Shown in pieces: positions 26,901-35,700 of a DNA stretch of 64,000 bases. Each line of letters starts with the position of its first letter. The first letter of the stretch is position 1. The DNA is from Candidatus Thermochlorobacteriaceae bacterium. Lineage in GTDB: Bacteria > Bacteroidota > Chlorobiia > Chlorobiales > Thermochlorobacteraceae. The notes under the pieces were generated by a model, which saw only the letters and a program-made list of their open reading frames with translations, ran no database searches and was not told where the DNA came from. The translations under genes were made by a program, and so were the position numbers. Location of the stretch: NCBI GenBank assembly GCA_029263855.1, contig JAJUFC010000005.1, positions 1 to 64,000 on the forward strand, in the 5' to 3' direction.

Positions 26901-28103
26901 ACGCACGCCCCAAACCCACAGAGCCGCGACCTTTCGCTCCTGCACAATAAGCGCGTTTTGATTATCGACGATAACCCCACGCATCGACACATTCTTGCGC
27001 AATATGCCCTTCGCGCACACATGATTCCCGAAGTCTTCGATTCCTTCTTGCTTGGCTTGGAACGCCTCGCGCAAGCCTCTTCATTTGACTTTGCAGTGAT
27101 TGATGGCAACCTCGCACCCTTCACACAGCACGACATGATCCGCGAACTTCACAAACGCGACCAAACACTTCCTCTAATTCTCATGAACGATGTCGGCGAA
27201 GGCGACGACCTGATAAACGACCACCTCAAATTTTTAACGAAGCCTGTCCGTCCGACAGAGCTTTACTCAATCTTGCTTTCGTTTATCTCCGAGCGGCCCA
27301 TGCCGCCAAAAGCAAACGACCAAGCCGCTATTGACGCTACTATCGCCAAAGATTATCCGTTGCAAATTTTACTCGCCGAAGATCACCCCGTCAATCAAAC
27401 CCTCGCCGTTGCACTTTTAGAAAAAATGGGATACAAACCCGACGTCGCCGAAAACGGCGTTGTCGTCTTGGACATCTTGTCGCAAAAAAAATACGATTTG
27501 ATTTTAATGGATATTTCCATGCCTGAACTGGACGGCTATGAAACCACCAAGCAAATTATTGAACGCTACGGCGAGGCACGCCCGTGCATCGTCGCCATGA
27601 CTGCCAACGCCATGCTGGGCGATAAAGAACAAGCCTTGCGAGTCGGAATGGACGATTATCTCACGAAGCCGATTCAGATTCCGCGCCTCGTAGAAGTGCT
27701 TCAATCCACCTTTGAGAAAATATCCTCTTCAAAAAATGATGTGCTCAGCCGCGAGATGCTTCTCGACCAAAATGCGATTCAAATTTTATCCGAACTTTCA
27801 GAACAAACCCACAGAAATTTAGTCAGCGAAGTTATCGAACTTTTCCTTGAACATGCCCCTGTTCAACTCAGCAAAATCTCCGATGCGATTGCCGAACAAA
27901 ATTTCAAACAAATTCAGATGACATCACATCGCCTTAAAGGTTCATCGCTCAATGTCGGCGCGAAGCGCGTCGCCGAACTTTGTCGATTGATCGAAGAAGC
28001 CGCCCGAAATGATGTGATTCTGCTTGATGCGTGGAAAAAACTGCAATCCGCTTTTCCCGAAACGCTTCGTCTTTTGAAATCCGAAGCACTTGCAAGCACC
28101 TAA
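23952..28103 (+). CDS. Large hybrid sensor kinase: PilJ-like sensor, PAS repeats, HisKA, HATPase, two receivers, HPt
   Basis: 1,383 residues. A membrane helix (about 12-33) is followed by a PilJ-type sensor with GERMRLLSQQIPKVI, then helix 2 (about 198-220). Four PAS-type domains span about 250-725. HisKA has VMSHEIRTPMNAV (His near 757). The HATPase has NLLSNAVKFTS, HDTGIGI and GGTGLGLAICKRL. Receiver 1 (about 1000-1110) has VLIIDDNP and VIDGNL; receiver 2 (about 1135-1255) has LLAEDHPVNQ and LILMDISMPELDG. The HPt (about 1285-1375) has SHRLKGSSLNVG. All phosphorelay steps are therefore in one protein. It lies in an operon with a receiver protein upstream and an NtrC-type regulator 67 bases downstream. 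Confidence 0.93.
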   Translation: MRSLRHSVFEIFSRAGLILTGLFILLTAGLILLNFYSDSEQTLRRNETMLGERMRLLSQQIPKVIYDVGRQKSDAPFIRFPRTSRDELHESITATDDILAAFKDGGTISITGFRPVVVSPLRSEESRFALAKVDSIWRAYKPHLVLVWNARDSLSATMLSDIDWAVNDYQSDFSYAVNALLFAIEHSAQAQHRQHYLWQIILILLSILLFVLLLFVLFRQLNRQQTNLLQLESDRVFNQQRQANLEADFKTCLAHSTNLIFQVDEERKLLLANPALCNALEYSEADLHTLTLDKLLAEDNRDYFQAFFNRIVSSHQSSKLELTFVSKSGRRVLTEGQLVEVFDHRYRIKIQGIFEDITEKRRIESEASDLYHNAPCGYYTLDSKGYFTRINDTALRWLGYERDELLGKKRFVELLSPDSRATYADHLAKFRVEGALKNVECELIKKNGEIFFGLLNSTAILGDEGDLISYHTLNDVNVRKAVEAKLLQVQLFNEKIVEAVPSIVYIFDLDEQCNLYANKDLWRILGYSPDEIEEFRGNVFQTLLHSDDAMKVSQHFAKLREDKASEVYEIEYRLKDARGKWRWFLSRDTGFLRRSDGIVHQIIGTAQDITERKINEERIKSANQIMSAISANIPIILHRIDKDGIFHSSSGSGLEKIGRTAADFVGKTIYDVFSDSAHLFKSVFAGGEVQTLWEYGTPEEPIFFQAYYFPDTYRGGAIVFAIDVTERHLSESEMRRAKEAAEDAVRAKSEFLAVMSHEIRTPMNAVLGMTSLLQDTTLDDEQRSYVEAIKQSGDGLLKIINDILDFSKIESRNLELESTLFSLSDCVADVCALLAPKASEKKLDLMFFIDDDVPPFVLADVARLRQVLTNLLSNAVKFTSLGEVYLHISRFEPLQNDAHYPTNAMIKFSVHDTGIGIPAEKQTRLFQPFSQADSSTTRRYGGTGLGLAICKRLVNLMQGDIWVESTPNVGSTFTFTIAVELPSTHAPNPQSRDLSLLHNKRVLIIDDNPTHRHILAQYALRAHMIPEVFDSFLLGLERLAQASSFDFAVIDGNLAPFTQHDMIRELHKRDQTLPLILMNDVGEGDDLINDHLKFLTKPVRPTELYSILLSFISERPMPPKANDQAAIDATIAKDYPLQILLAEDHPVNQTLAVALLEKMGYKPDVAENGVVVLDILSQKKYDLILMDISMPELDGYETTKQIIERYGEARPCIVAMTANAMLGDKEQALRVGMDDYLTKPIQIPRLVEVLQSTFEKISSSKNDVLSREMLLDQNAIQILSELSEQTHRNLVSEVIELFLEHAPVQLSKISDAIAEQNFKQIQMTSHRLKGSSLNVGAKRVAELCRLIEEAARNDVILLDAWKKLQSAFPETLRLLKSEALAST

Positions 28104-28170
28104 TGAATGCTTGATGATGCAGAAAACATACACATACACACTTTAACCGTTCAATCAACATTTTAATCCA

Positions 28171-29559
28171 ATGAAGCGAACGATATTTATTGTAGATGAC
28201 GAACCTACCTTTCGGACATTGGTCGATGCAACGCTTTCGCGCGATTATCACACCAAACTTTTTCATGAACCCGCTTCGCTCTTGAAAGAATTGGAGAGAG
28301 AAGAGCCGAATTTGATTCTCACCGATTACTCAATGCCCGATATGGACGGGATTGAACTCATCGAAAGGGTAAAAGCGAAGCGACCCTATCTGCCGATTAT
28401 CATGCTCACCAACTACGGCTCGGTCGATGCCGCCGTGCGTGCACTCAAAGCAGGCGCGTTTCACTTCTTGGAAAAAACATCGGCGGGCGGCGTTTCTTCT
28501 GCCAACTTCACCATTCTCAAAGAACTTATCGCACGTGCCATTGAAAGTTCAACCTACAAGCACGAAGCCGAATCGCTCCGCGAAGAGTTAAAACGTCTGA
28601 AATCCATTGATTTGATTGGGGAAAGCAAGCCGATAAAGAGCGTCAAGCAAACCCTTACGCGCCTTGCCTCGCTTGATTCTACCGTGCTCTTGCTTGGCGA
28701 GACAGGAACGGGAAAAAATTTAGCCGCCGAGTTTATCCATCAATCCTCCAAACGCGCTTTGGGCAAATTCGTCGAGATTAACTGCGCCGCTTTGCCCGAA
28801 ACACTTTTAGAAGCCGAACTTTTTGGCTACGAAAAAGGCTCGTTCACCGACGCGAAAGCCTCCCGCAAAGGCTTGTTTGAATCCGCCAACAATGGCACGA
28901 TTTTCCTCGACGAAATCGACTCTGCTTCGCCTTCCGTTCAAACCAAGTTGCTTTCAGTGTTGGAAAACCGACGCATTCGACGCATTGGCGGCAACGAATA
29001 TATTCCGATTGATGTGCGGCTTATCTGCGCCACCAATGCCAACCTCGCCAAAAAAGTCTCCGATAAAGAGTTTCGAGAAGATTTATTTTACCGCATTACC
29101 GTTATGACCGTTGAAATGCCGCCGCTTCGCTCGCTCGGCAACGATGTGATTCTCATGGCGGAGCATTTCGCAGACCGCTTTGCTCGCGAGATGGGTAAAA
29201 TCATCAATGGCTTCACCGACGAGGCTAAAGAAAAATTGATGGCGCATACTTGGAAAGGCAACGTGCGCGAACTTCGAAACGTTATCGAGCGTGCCATTGC
29301 CTTCACATCTGAAAATGAACCGATTTCTGCTGAAGACCTCGTCTTCCCTTCGCGCCACGCCGCTACAAACCCAACTGCACCCGACGAACTTTCAACCCAC
29401 TTTTCCATTCCCATCGGCAAAAGCTTGGAAGAAATTAAAATCGCATATGTGCAGGAAATTTTAAGGCGATACGGCGAAAACTATACAAAGGCTTCAAGCA
29501 TACTCGGCATTTCTCAAAAGTCGCTTTGGGAGTTGCGCAAAAAATATGAACTTACTTAA
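28171..29559 (+). CDS. NtrC-family response regulator (receiver, AAA+, short Fis-type helix-turn-helix)
   Basis: A receiver (residues 3-120, phospho-Asp in LILTDYSMPDMDG, Lys in FLEKTS) is joined to an AAA+ domain with Walker A GETGTGKN, Walker B GTIFLDEID and sensor region VRLICATN. The C-terminus has a Fis-type helix-turn-helix (KASSILGISQKSLWELRKKY). The sigma-54 contact loop reads GSFTDA rather than GAFTGA; the Asp form is seen in some members, so activity with sigma-54 is likely but not certain. The hybrid kinase just upstream is the natural partner. rpoN is not in the window. Confidence 0.92.
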   Translation: MKRTIFIVDDEPTFRTLVDATLSRDYHTKLFHEPASLLKELEREEPNLILTDYSMPDMDGIELIERVKAKRPYLPIIMLTNYGSVDAAVRALKAGAFHFLEKTSAGGVSSANFTILKELIARAIESSTYKHEAESLREELKRLKSIDLIGESKPIKSVKQTLTRLASLDSTVLLLGETGTGKNLAAEFIHQSSKRALGKFVEINCAALPETLLEAELFGYEKGSFTDAKASRKGLFESANNGTIFLDEIDSASPSVQTKLLSVLENRRIRRIGGNEYIPIDVRLICATNANLAKKVSDKEFREDLFYRITVMTVEMPPLRSLGNDVILMAEHFADRFAREMGKIINGFTDEAKEKLMAHTWKGNVRELRNVIERAIAFTSENEPISAEDLVFPSRHAATNPTAPDELSTHFSIPIGKSLEEIKIAYVQEILRRYGENYTKASSILGISQKSLWELRKKYELT

Positions 29560-29604
29560 TGGCTGTTTAGCACTTCTCATCTCTAATTTCAAAACTTCTC
29601 GATT

Positions 29605-30120
29605 ATGTTCAGAACCATGATATTCAGCACCTCTCTTCCTCTTGGAGTCGTTTTTTCAGTGCCGCAACTTTGTTTTGCACAAACAATGGACAAAACTCAT
29701 CAAACTAAACCTACACCCATGAACGAACCCATGCTCTTGGAAAATGAAAGCAAGTATAGTTTCTCTGAAACTGTTGCAAAACTGACATCATGAAGTTGCC
29801 AAAAAACTTGGAAAATTTCGGTCGTTCATAACTTAAAGGAAACATTGAAAAAGAATGGCACAGATGTATTACCCGTCAAGGTTTTTGAGTTATGCCATCC
29901 AAAACATTCCAGTAAAATTTTACTCAAAGACGATGAAAGCATTGTTTCATCCGTTATGCCTTGCAGAATCAGCGTCTATGAAAAGAGCAACGGCAAAACC
30001 TATATCTCACGAATGAATAGCGGCATTTTAGCCAAATCATTTGGCGGCACGGTGGAGGAAGTCATGACGGAGGCGTCGAAAGAGGTTGAAGAAATTTTGA
30101 GCCTTCTTATTGTTCAATGA
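29605..30120 (+). pseudogene. DUF302 family exported protein, disrupted
   Basis: The first part encodes a signal peptide (about MFRTMIFSTSLPLGVVFSVP... to CFAQ) and the DUF302 start YSFSETVAKLTS, then a TGA at 29791-29793. After the stop the same frame continues with TWKISVVHNLKETLKKNG, VLPVKVFELCHPKHSSKIL, MPCRISVYEKSNGKTYI and SGILAKSFGGTVEEVM, an excellent DUF302 match. Between them, frame 3 gives HEVAKK, which fits better than SCQK. One base inserted near 29785 and one lost from the A6 run near 29804 would explain both changes. The gene is probably dead, or the assembly has errors here. Confidence 0.75.
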
Positions 30121-30151
30121 TTTTGAGTTGAAGTGATAGGAAGTTCCCTAC

Positions 30152-30178
30152 AAACCTGTTACAAGCGACCACAGGTTT
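30152..30178 (-). terminator. Hairpin downstream of tex
   Basis: AAACCTGT (30152-30159) and ACAGGTTT (30171-30178) form a perfect eight-base-pair stem with an eleven-base loop. It lies 32 bases past the tex stop and 31 bases past the DUF302 remnant. The T-tract is weak on both strands, so termination is only probable. Confidence 0.4.
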
Positions 30179-30209
30179 TGCGAGTCGCCTGCAACAGAAT
30201 CAGTATGAA

Positions 30210-32480
30210 TTACCTGCGATTAAACTTCGCCTTCAAATCATCAATCGAGAAGCGCGTTTCAGCATGCGCACGCTTGCCTTTTTGTGATTGGGTTTTACTC
30301 ACAGGCTTTTGTTGCGCGTCCTCTTTTTTCATTGTGAGCGAAATGCGTCGCAACGATTCATTGACTTCCAGCACCCGCACGCTAACAATCTGCCCGACCT
30401 TGACGACCTCTTTCGGGTCTTTGATGAATCTATCCGCCAACTGCGAGAGATGCACCAAGCCGTCTTGATGCACGCCGATATCGACAAATGCGCCGAAGTT
30501 GGCGACATTGGTTACGATGCCTTCGAGCGTCATTCCGACTTTAAGGTCTTTGAGTTCGGTAACCCCTTCTTTGAACGAAGCATATTTGAACTCAGCGCGC
30601 GGGTCGCGTCCGGGTTTTTGAAGTTCGATGAGAATGTCGCGCAGGGTAGGTTCGCCGACGTCGTCGGTGATGTATCGCTTTAAGTCAATGGCTTTAATTT
30701 TTTCAGGCGCTTTGCAAATATGCTCGTGGGGAAGTTGCAAATCTTGGGCAATGCGCTCGACGACGGGATAGCGTTCAGGGTGAACGGCAGTGTTATCCAG
30801 TGGGTTTTCGCCGTCTCGGATTCTCAAAAATCCTGCCGCTTGCTCGAAGGTTTTTGCGCCGAATTTCGGGACGTTGAGCAGTTCGGTCCTTTGTTTGAAT
30901 GCGCCGCGCTCATTGCGATACTTGACGATGTTTTTCGCCGTGCTTTCCGTTAAGCCCGAAACATATTTGAGCAACTCCGACGATGCTGTGTTCAAATCAA
31001 CGCCGACGTAATTGACCGCGCTTTCAACCGTTTCTTCCAATTTTTTCTTCAACCGCCGCTGGTCGACGTCGTGCTGATACTGCCCTACGCCGATAGACTT
31101 CGGCTCAATTTTCACGAGTTCGGAAAGCGGGTCTTGCAGTCTTCGTGCAATGCTAATTGCGCCGCGCACCGTGATGTCCAAATCAGGAAATTCCTCGATG
31201 GCAACTTCGCTCGCCGAATAAACCGACGCGCCCGCCTCATTAACCATCACGACAATCGGCTTTGGAATCGTTGGATCCATTTCTTTGACGACCGCACGCA
31301 CAAATACTTCTGTTTCCCGCCCTGCTGTGCCATTTCCGACCGCAATCAGTTCAATCTTGTGCGTCTCGATAAGGCGAATGAGCGTTGCCGCTGCCTCGAG
31401 CTTTTCGCGCTCGGATTGATGCGGGAAGATGGCTTTGTATTCCAAAAATTTGCCTGTGCCATCAATCGCCGCCACTTTGCACCCTGTTCTGAATCCCGGG
31501 TCAATGCCGAGCGTCGGTTTCATGCCCGCTGGACTTGCGAGAAGAAGATTCTTCAAGTTGGCTTCGAAGGTTTTGATAGATTCTTCGTCGGCATAAACTT
31601 TTTTCTCGTAGCGCGTTTCGCCAATCAACGCGGTTTTCATCAGCCGCTCAAATGCGTCTTGAATCATCTGTTTCAAAAATGCACGCACCTCTGCAATTGG
31701 CGTGCGAATTTCTTTTTGTTCAAGGCGGCGGAGAATTTCTTCTTCGTCAAATTCAATATCAAAGAACAACACGCCTTCGGCTTCGCCACGCCGCAGAGCA
31801 AGCATTTGGTGCGGCTCAATGGCTTTGACGCTTGCGCGAAAATTGCGGTAGTTTTCAAACTTCGTTGTTCCCTCTGGAAACTCATCTTTAATTTTTGAGA
31901 CAAAAATCCCGTGTTGCGAGATGTATTCTCGAGCGAGGGCGCGATAGTCTGCATTTTCGGAAAACGCTTCGGCGAGAATATCCGACGCGCCCTGCAACGC
32001 CTCTTGAACCGAGTTCACGCCTTTTTCGGCGTTGATGAATTTTTCGGCTTCAAGGTTGAGCGAACAGGCTCTTGCGTCGGGCTGATTGAGGGCGTTGATG
32101 AACTCGGCGAGCGGCTCTAAGCCTTTTTCTTTGGCAACAGTTGCGCGGGTTCTCTTCTTGGGCTTGAACGGGAGATATAAATCCTCGAGTTCGTTTTTTT
32201 GCGTGCAGGCTTCAATTTTCGCTTTCAGATCGTCGGTGAGTTTGCCTTGCTCCTCAATAGATTTGAGAATGGTTTGTTTGCGCTCTTCAAGTTCGGAAAG
32301 GTATTCATATCGCTCGAAGAGATTTCGGAGTGTGATTTCATTCATTTCGCCTGTGCGCTCTTTGCGATAACGCGCAATGAAGGGAATGGTCGCGCCTTCG
32401 ATGTGAAGGTCAAGGGCGGCTTGAACATGTTTGGAAGGAAGTGAAAGTTCTTGCGAGAGATGGTCAATGATGTTAAACAT
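30210..32480 (-). CDS. tex: Tex family RNA-binding transcription accessory protein
   Basis: 756 residues with the Tex order: N-terminal helical region (PFIARYRKERTGEMNEI, KELEDLYLPFKPKKRTRA-type segment), a YqgF/RNase H-like domain (TLGIDPGFRTGCKVAAID), helix-hairpin-helix motifs (NTASSELLKYVSGLTESTA) and a C-terminal S1 domain (GMTLEGIVTNVANFGAFVDIG). Tex binds nucleic acids and influences transcription and expression; it is nearly universal. It reads as a single gene with a promoter-like site at 32514-32545. Confidence 0.96.
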   Translation of the reverse strand: MFNIIDHLSQELSLPSKHVQAALDLHIEGATIPFIARYRKERTGEMNEITLRNLFERYEYLSELEERKQTILKSIEEQGKLTDDLKAKIEACTQKNELEDLYLPFKPKKRTRATVAKEKGLEPLAEFINALNQPDARACSLNLEAEKFINAEKGVNSVQEALQGASDILAEAFSENADYRALAREYISQHGIFVSKIKDEFPEGTTKFENYRNFRASVKAIEPHQMLALRRGEAEGVLFFDIEFDEEEILRRLEQKEIRTPIAEVRAFLKQMIQDAFERLMKTALIGETRYEKKVYADEESIKTFEANLKNLLLASPAGMKPTLGIDPGFRTGCKVAAIDGTGKFLEYKAIFPHQSEREKLEAAATLIRLIETHKIELIAVGNGTAGRETEVFVRAVVKEMDPTIPKPIVVMVNEAGASVYSASEVAIEEFPDLDITVRGAISIARRLQDPLSELVKIEPKSIGVGQYQHDVDQRRLKKKLEETVESAVNYVGVDLNTASSELLKYVSGLTESTAKNIVKYRNERGAFKQRTELLNVPKFGAKTFEQAAGFLRIRDGENPLDNTAVHPERYPVVERIAQDLQLPHEHICKAPEKIKAIDLKRYITDDVGEPTLRDILIELQKPGRDPRAEFKYASFKEGVTELKDLKVGMTLEGIVTNVANFGAFVDIGVHQDGLVHLSQLADRFIKDPKEVVKVGQIVSVRVLEVNESLRRISLTMKKEDAQQKPVSKTQSQKGKRAHAETRFSIDDLKAKFNRR

Positions 32481-32513
32481 TTGGAAAGCAAGTTGAAGTT
32501 AAAACAAAGGGTG

Positions 32514-32545
32514 CGAAGATAGGCGAGGTGTAAAACTTTGTCAAG
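32514..32545 (-). promoter_or_regulatory. Promoter-like site for tex
   Basis: On the minus strand CTTG (32542-32545), a 20-base spacer and TATCTTCG (32514-32521). Each element differs by one base from the consensus. It stands about 34 bases before the tex ATG. Confidence 0.45.
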
Positions 32546-32724
32546 ATATTTGCTTTCGAAATGCTTTTTTTTTTACATTGGCTTCCAAACAAATTGACCT
32601 GAACAATTCGCTTGATTTCAATGAAGGCACCACAGTCCACCATTCTACTGCTCTGCCCTTTGCCATTTTGTCCACAAAATCTGCTTCAAAGCAGGTTCAT
32701 TTTCAACACAAACTCACATACACG

Positions 32725-35700
32725 ATGAACACACGGAAAACATACACTGCGTCTCTATTTGCATTTCTTGCGCTCGTTTTGGCACTGCAGATGCCGAGTT
32801 TTGCACAAGAAGCACGCACAAAATCTGCTTCAAATGCAAGCGACAAAACAAAGTCGCGCACCCTTAAAGAGATGGAAGAGCAATCGCGATTGAATCGCGA
32901 AGCGGATTTAACACGTCAAAAGGCGATGGAAGAAAAAGCCCGCGAAGCACGTTCGTTCAAACCGAAAGCAAAGGAAACGCCTGCGTCAAAATCGCGCTAC
33001 ACGCCGCCGCCACAAGACTATATTGCGCCTGCTCACCCACGCCTTCCGGCACCGACCTATCCCAATACTGCCAACTCCAACAGCGTGATTTTTGAAGAAA
33101 CTTTCGAGAGCGTTCCGGTTACAGGCAGTCCGGCCTACACGACGGAGTTGCCTGCAGGCTGGGTTTCGGTCGATCTCAACGGTTCAAATGCGGGCGGCAC
33201 ACCAACTTCCTATTTCGGTCGTTGGCAAACGCAAACCAACCGACAGCCTAACCCCAGCCGACCGGGCGGCACGAAATCGGCGATGTATCAATGGCACGAT
33301 AATGGAACGACGCCGGGCGACGATTACCTTTTTACGCCGACCTTTTCAGCAACAGCGGGCAATAACTACCGCTTGACCTATTACTATCACTCTGCCTTTT
33401 TCTCGACCAATCCTTATTCAGAGACTTTCCGCGTCGTTTTATCAACCGACACGACCGTCGCCTCAATCGTTTCCGTGATTGTGCCAACCACGCCGCCGAT
33501 TCAAGACACGTCTTGGGTGATGGGTCAGGTGGAGTTCATCGCGCCGCAGAGCGGCAATTTGCGCATCGGCTTTCACTGCAATTCGCCCGCCGACCAAGAC
33601 CGTCTTTACATTGACGACGTCAAACTTGAATCGCTCGCGCCGCCCGCCGCCAATGATTTGACCGTTACCGATATTCAACCGCGCACGGCGATTGCGACGA
33701 TTTCCACCAACCTTGTGGTCAAGTTTCGCAATGTTGGCTTAAATGCCGTTTCAGGCGGATACACGGTTTCGTGGTCGCTCGATGGCGTGCTTCAAGCCAC
33801 AACGCCGACTATCAACACGCCGCTGGCGATTGCTCAATCCGACAGCGTTACATTCACTTGGGCAAATCCTGCGACGGGAACGAGACAAGTTCGCGCGTGG
33901 ATTAACCTTCCTGCCGATACGGTTCGCGCCAACGATACGCTTGCCGTTACGGTGAATGTGTTGCCCGATAGAGACCTGACGGCGACGGGCGTAAGGGTCA
34001 TTGGCGCGCTCTCGCCGAATCAGCCCGCGCAAGTGCAAGTGCGCTTCCGCAACCTTGGCGCGCCGCAAAGCAACTTCACGATTGGCTATCGCGTCGATAA
34101 TGGCGCGCCCGTTACGCAAACCTATTCGGGCACGCTCGGCACGAATCAAACCGATTCCGTAACGATTGCAACGCCGTTCACGCCCACGCAAGGCGGACAA
34201 ATCAACATCAAAGGCTTCGTAAGCCTGACAGGCGACGCAAACCCGCAGAACGACACGATTTCGAGCAATTTCTTCGTCGAAGCCGCAGTTGCCACGTGGA
34301 GCGAAGGATTTGATGACCCGCTCTTCCCGCCCGAAGGGTGGCGCGTCTTCAACGTTGATGGCGGCACGCAACAATGGTCGCGCGTAACGGGCACGGGCGC
34401 GCTTTTCGGCGCAGGCTCTGCGTCAGTGCGATGGGAATCCTCGACGCTCGCCAACGATGACTGGCTGATTACGCGCAAAACCGCCGCCGCCGCGAATAGC
34501 CGTTTCTCGTTCTTCGCCACGGGCAGCGGCTTTTTCAGCGATAGCGTCGAGATTCGCGTTTCTACCACAGGCTTTGACCCTGCCGACTTCACCGAAAAAA
34601 TTGCGACGGTTCGCCCGCTTGCCGCACCTGCTCAACAATTTGAGTTCTCGCTCGCGCCTTGGGCAGGGCAAGATATTTACATCGCCTTCCGTTACAAAGA
34701 ACTTGACGAATTGCGCGTTACCGTCGATAGTGTTCAAGTCTTCCAAGTTCAACCCAACGACGCGGGCGTAACCTCAATTACGAATGTTCCGCTCGTTGCC
34801 GCGCTCAATCAACCCATTGCGATTACCGCAAATGTGCGCAATTTCGGCTCGCAACCTCTGACGAGCGTTCCGGTGTTTTACACCGTCAATAACGGCGCGC
34901 CGATTGGTCCCGTAACGATTCCTGGACCGATTGCGCCGCTCGATAGCGCGTCAGCCGTCTTTGATGGGGAGTTCAGATTCACGCCAACGGCGGGCGGGCT
35001 TTACACGATTCGCGCCTATACGCAACTTCCGGGCGATGGCAATGCCGCCAACGACACGTCTCGCTTCACCTTCTTTGTCGATACGCCAACGCCCGCTTGG
35101 ACGGAAGGCTTTGAGGGAACCACCTTCCCGCCGCTTGGTTGGTCGGTCTATAACCTCGATGGCGGCACGCAACGATGGGATCGTTTCACCTCCACGCCAA
35201 TTTTCGGAACGGCTTCCGCCGCCGTGCGATGGGAATCTGGAACGCTCGCCAACAATGACTGGCTCATTACTCGACAAACGTCCGTTTCCTCCGCGTCGCG
35301 CTTGGCGTTCTGGGCAAAACGTCAATCCGAAGCCTTCGTGGATAGTTTGATTGTTTGGGTCTCCACGACGGGTTCAGACCCCAGCAATCCTGCAAACTTT
35401 ACCAGCGTTGTGGCTCGCATTGCGCCAGGTCTGACCGCCGAGCGCTATGTCGTCAACCTCTCGCCGTTTGAAGCGCAGAATATCTACATCGGCTTTCAAT
35501 ACAAAGAACTTGACCAGTTCCGCATTTACCTTGATAGCGTCGAAGTCTTCGAAGCCTCCGCGACGGATTTGCGCGTCGTAAGAATGATTCTTCCAACAAC
35601 GGATACCAAAGCAGGAACGCCGTATCCGATTACGATGGAGATTGAGAATGTGGGTGGACAAGCCGTTCAGGCAGGTTATCCCGTGAGTTTCTCGATTAAC

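Noticed and set aside
29791-29793. In-frame TGA in the DUF302 gene as selenocysteine
   Set aside because: The stop falls where family members have no Cys, no selenocysteine insertion hairpin is evident, and frame 3 gives a better match, so frameshifts explain it.
31071-31898. 275-residue open frame opposite tex
   Set aside because: Cys/Phe/Arg-rich antisense translation with no family features.
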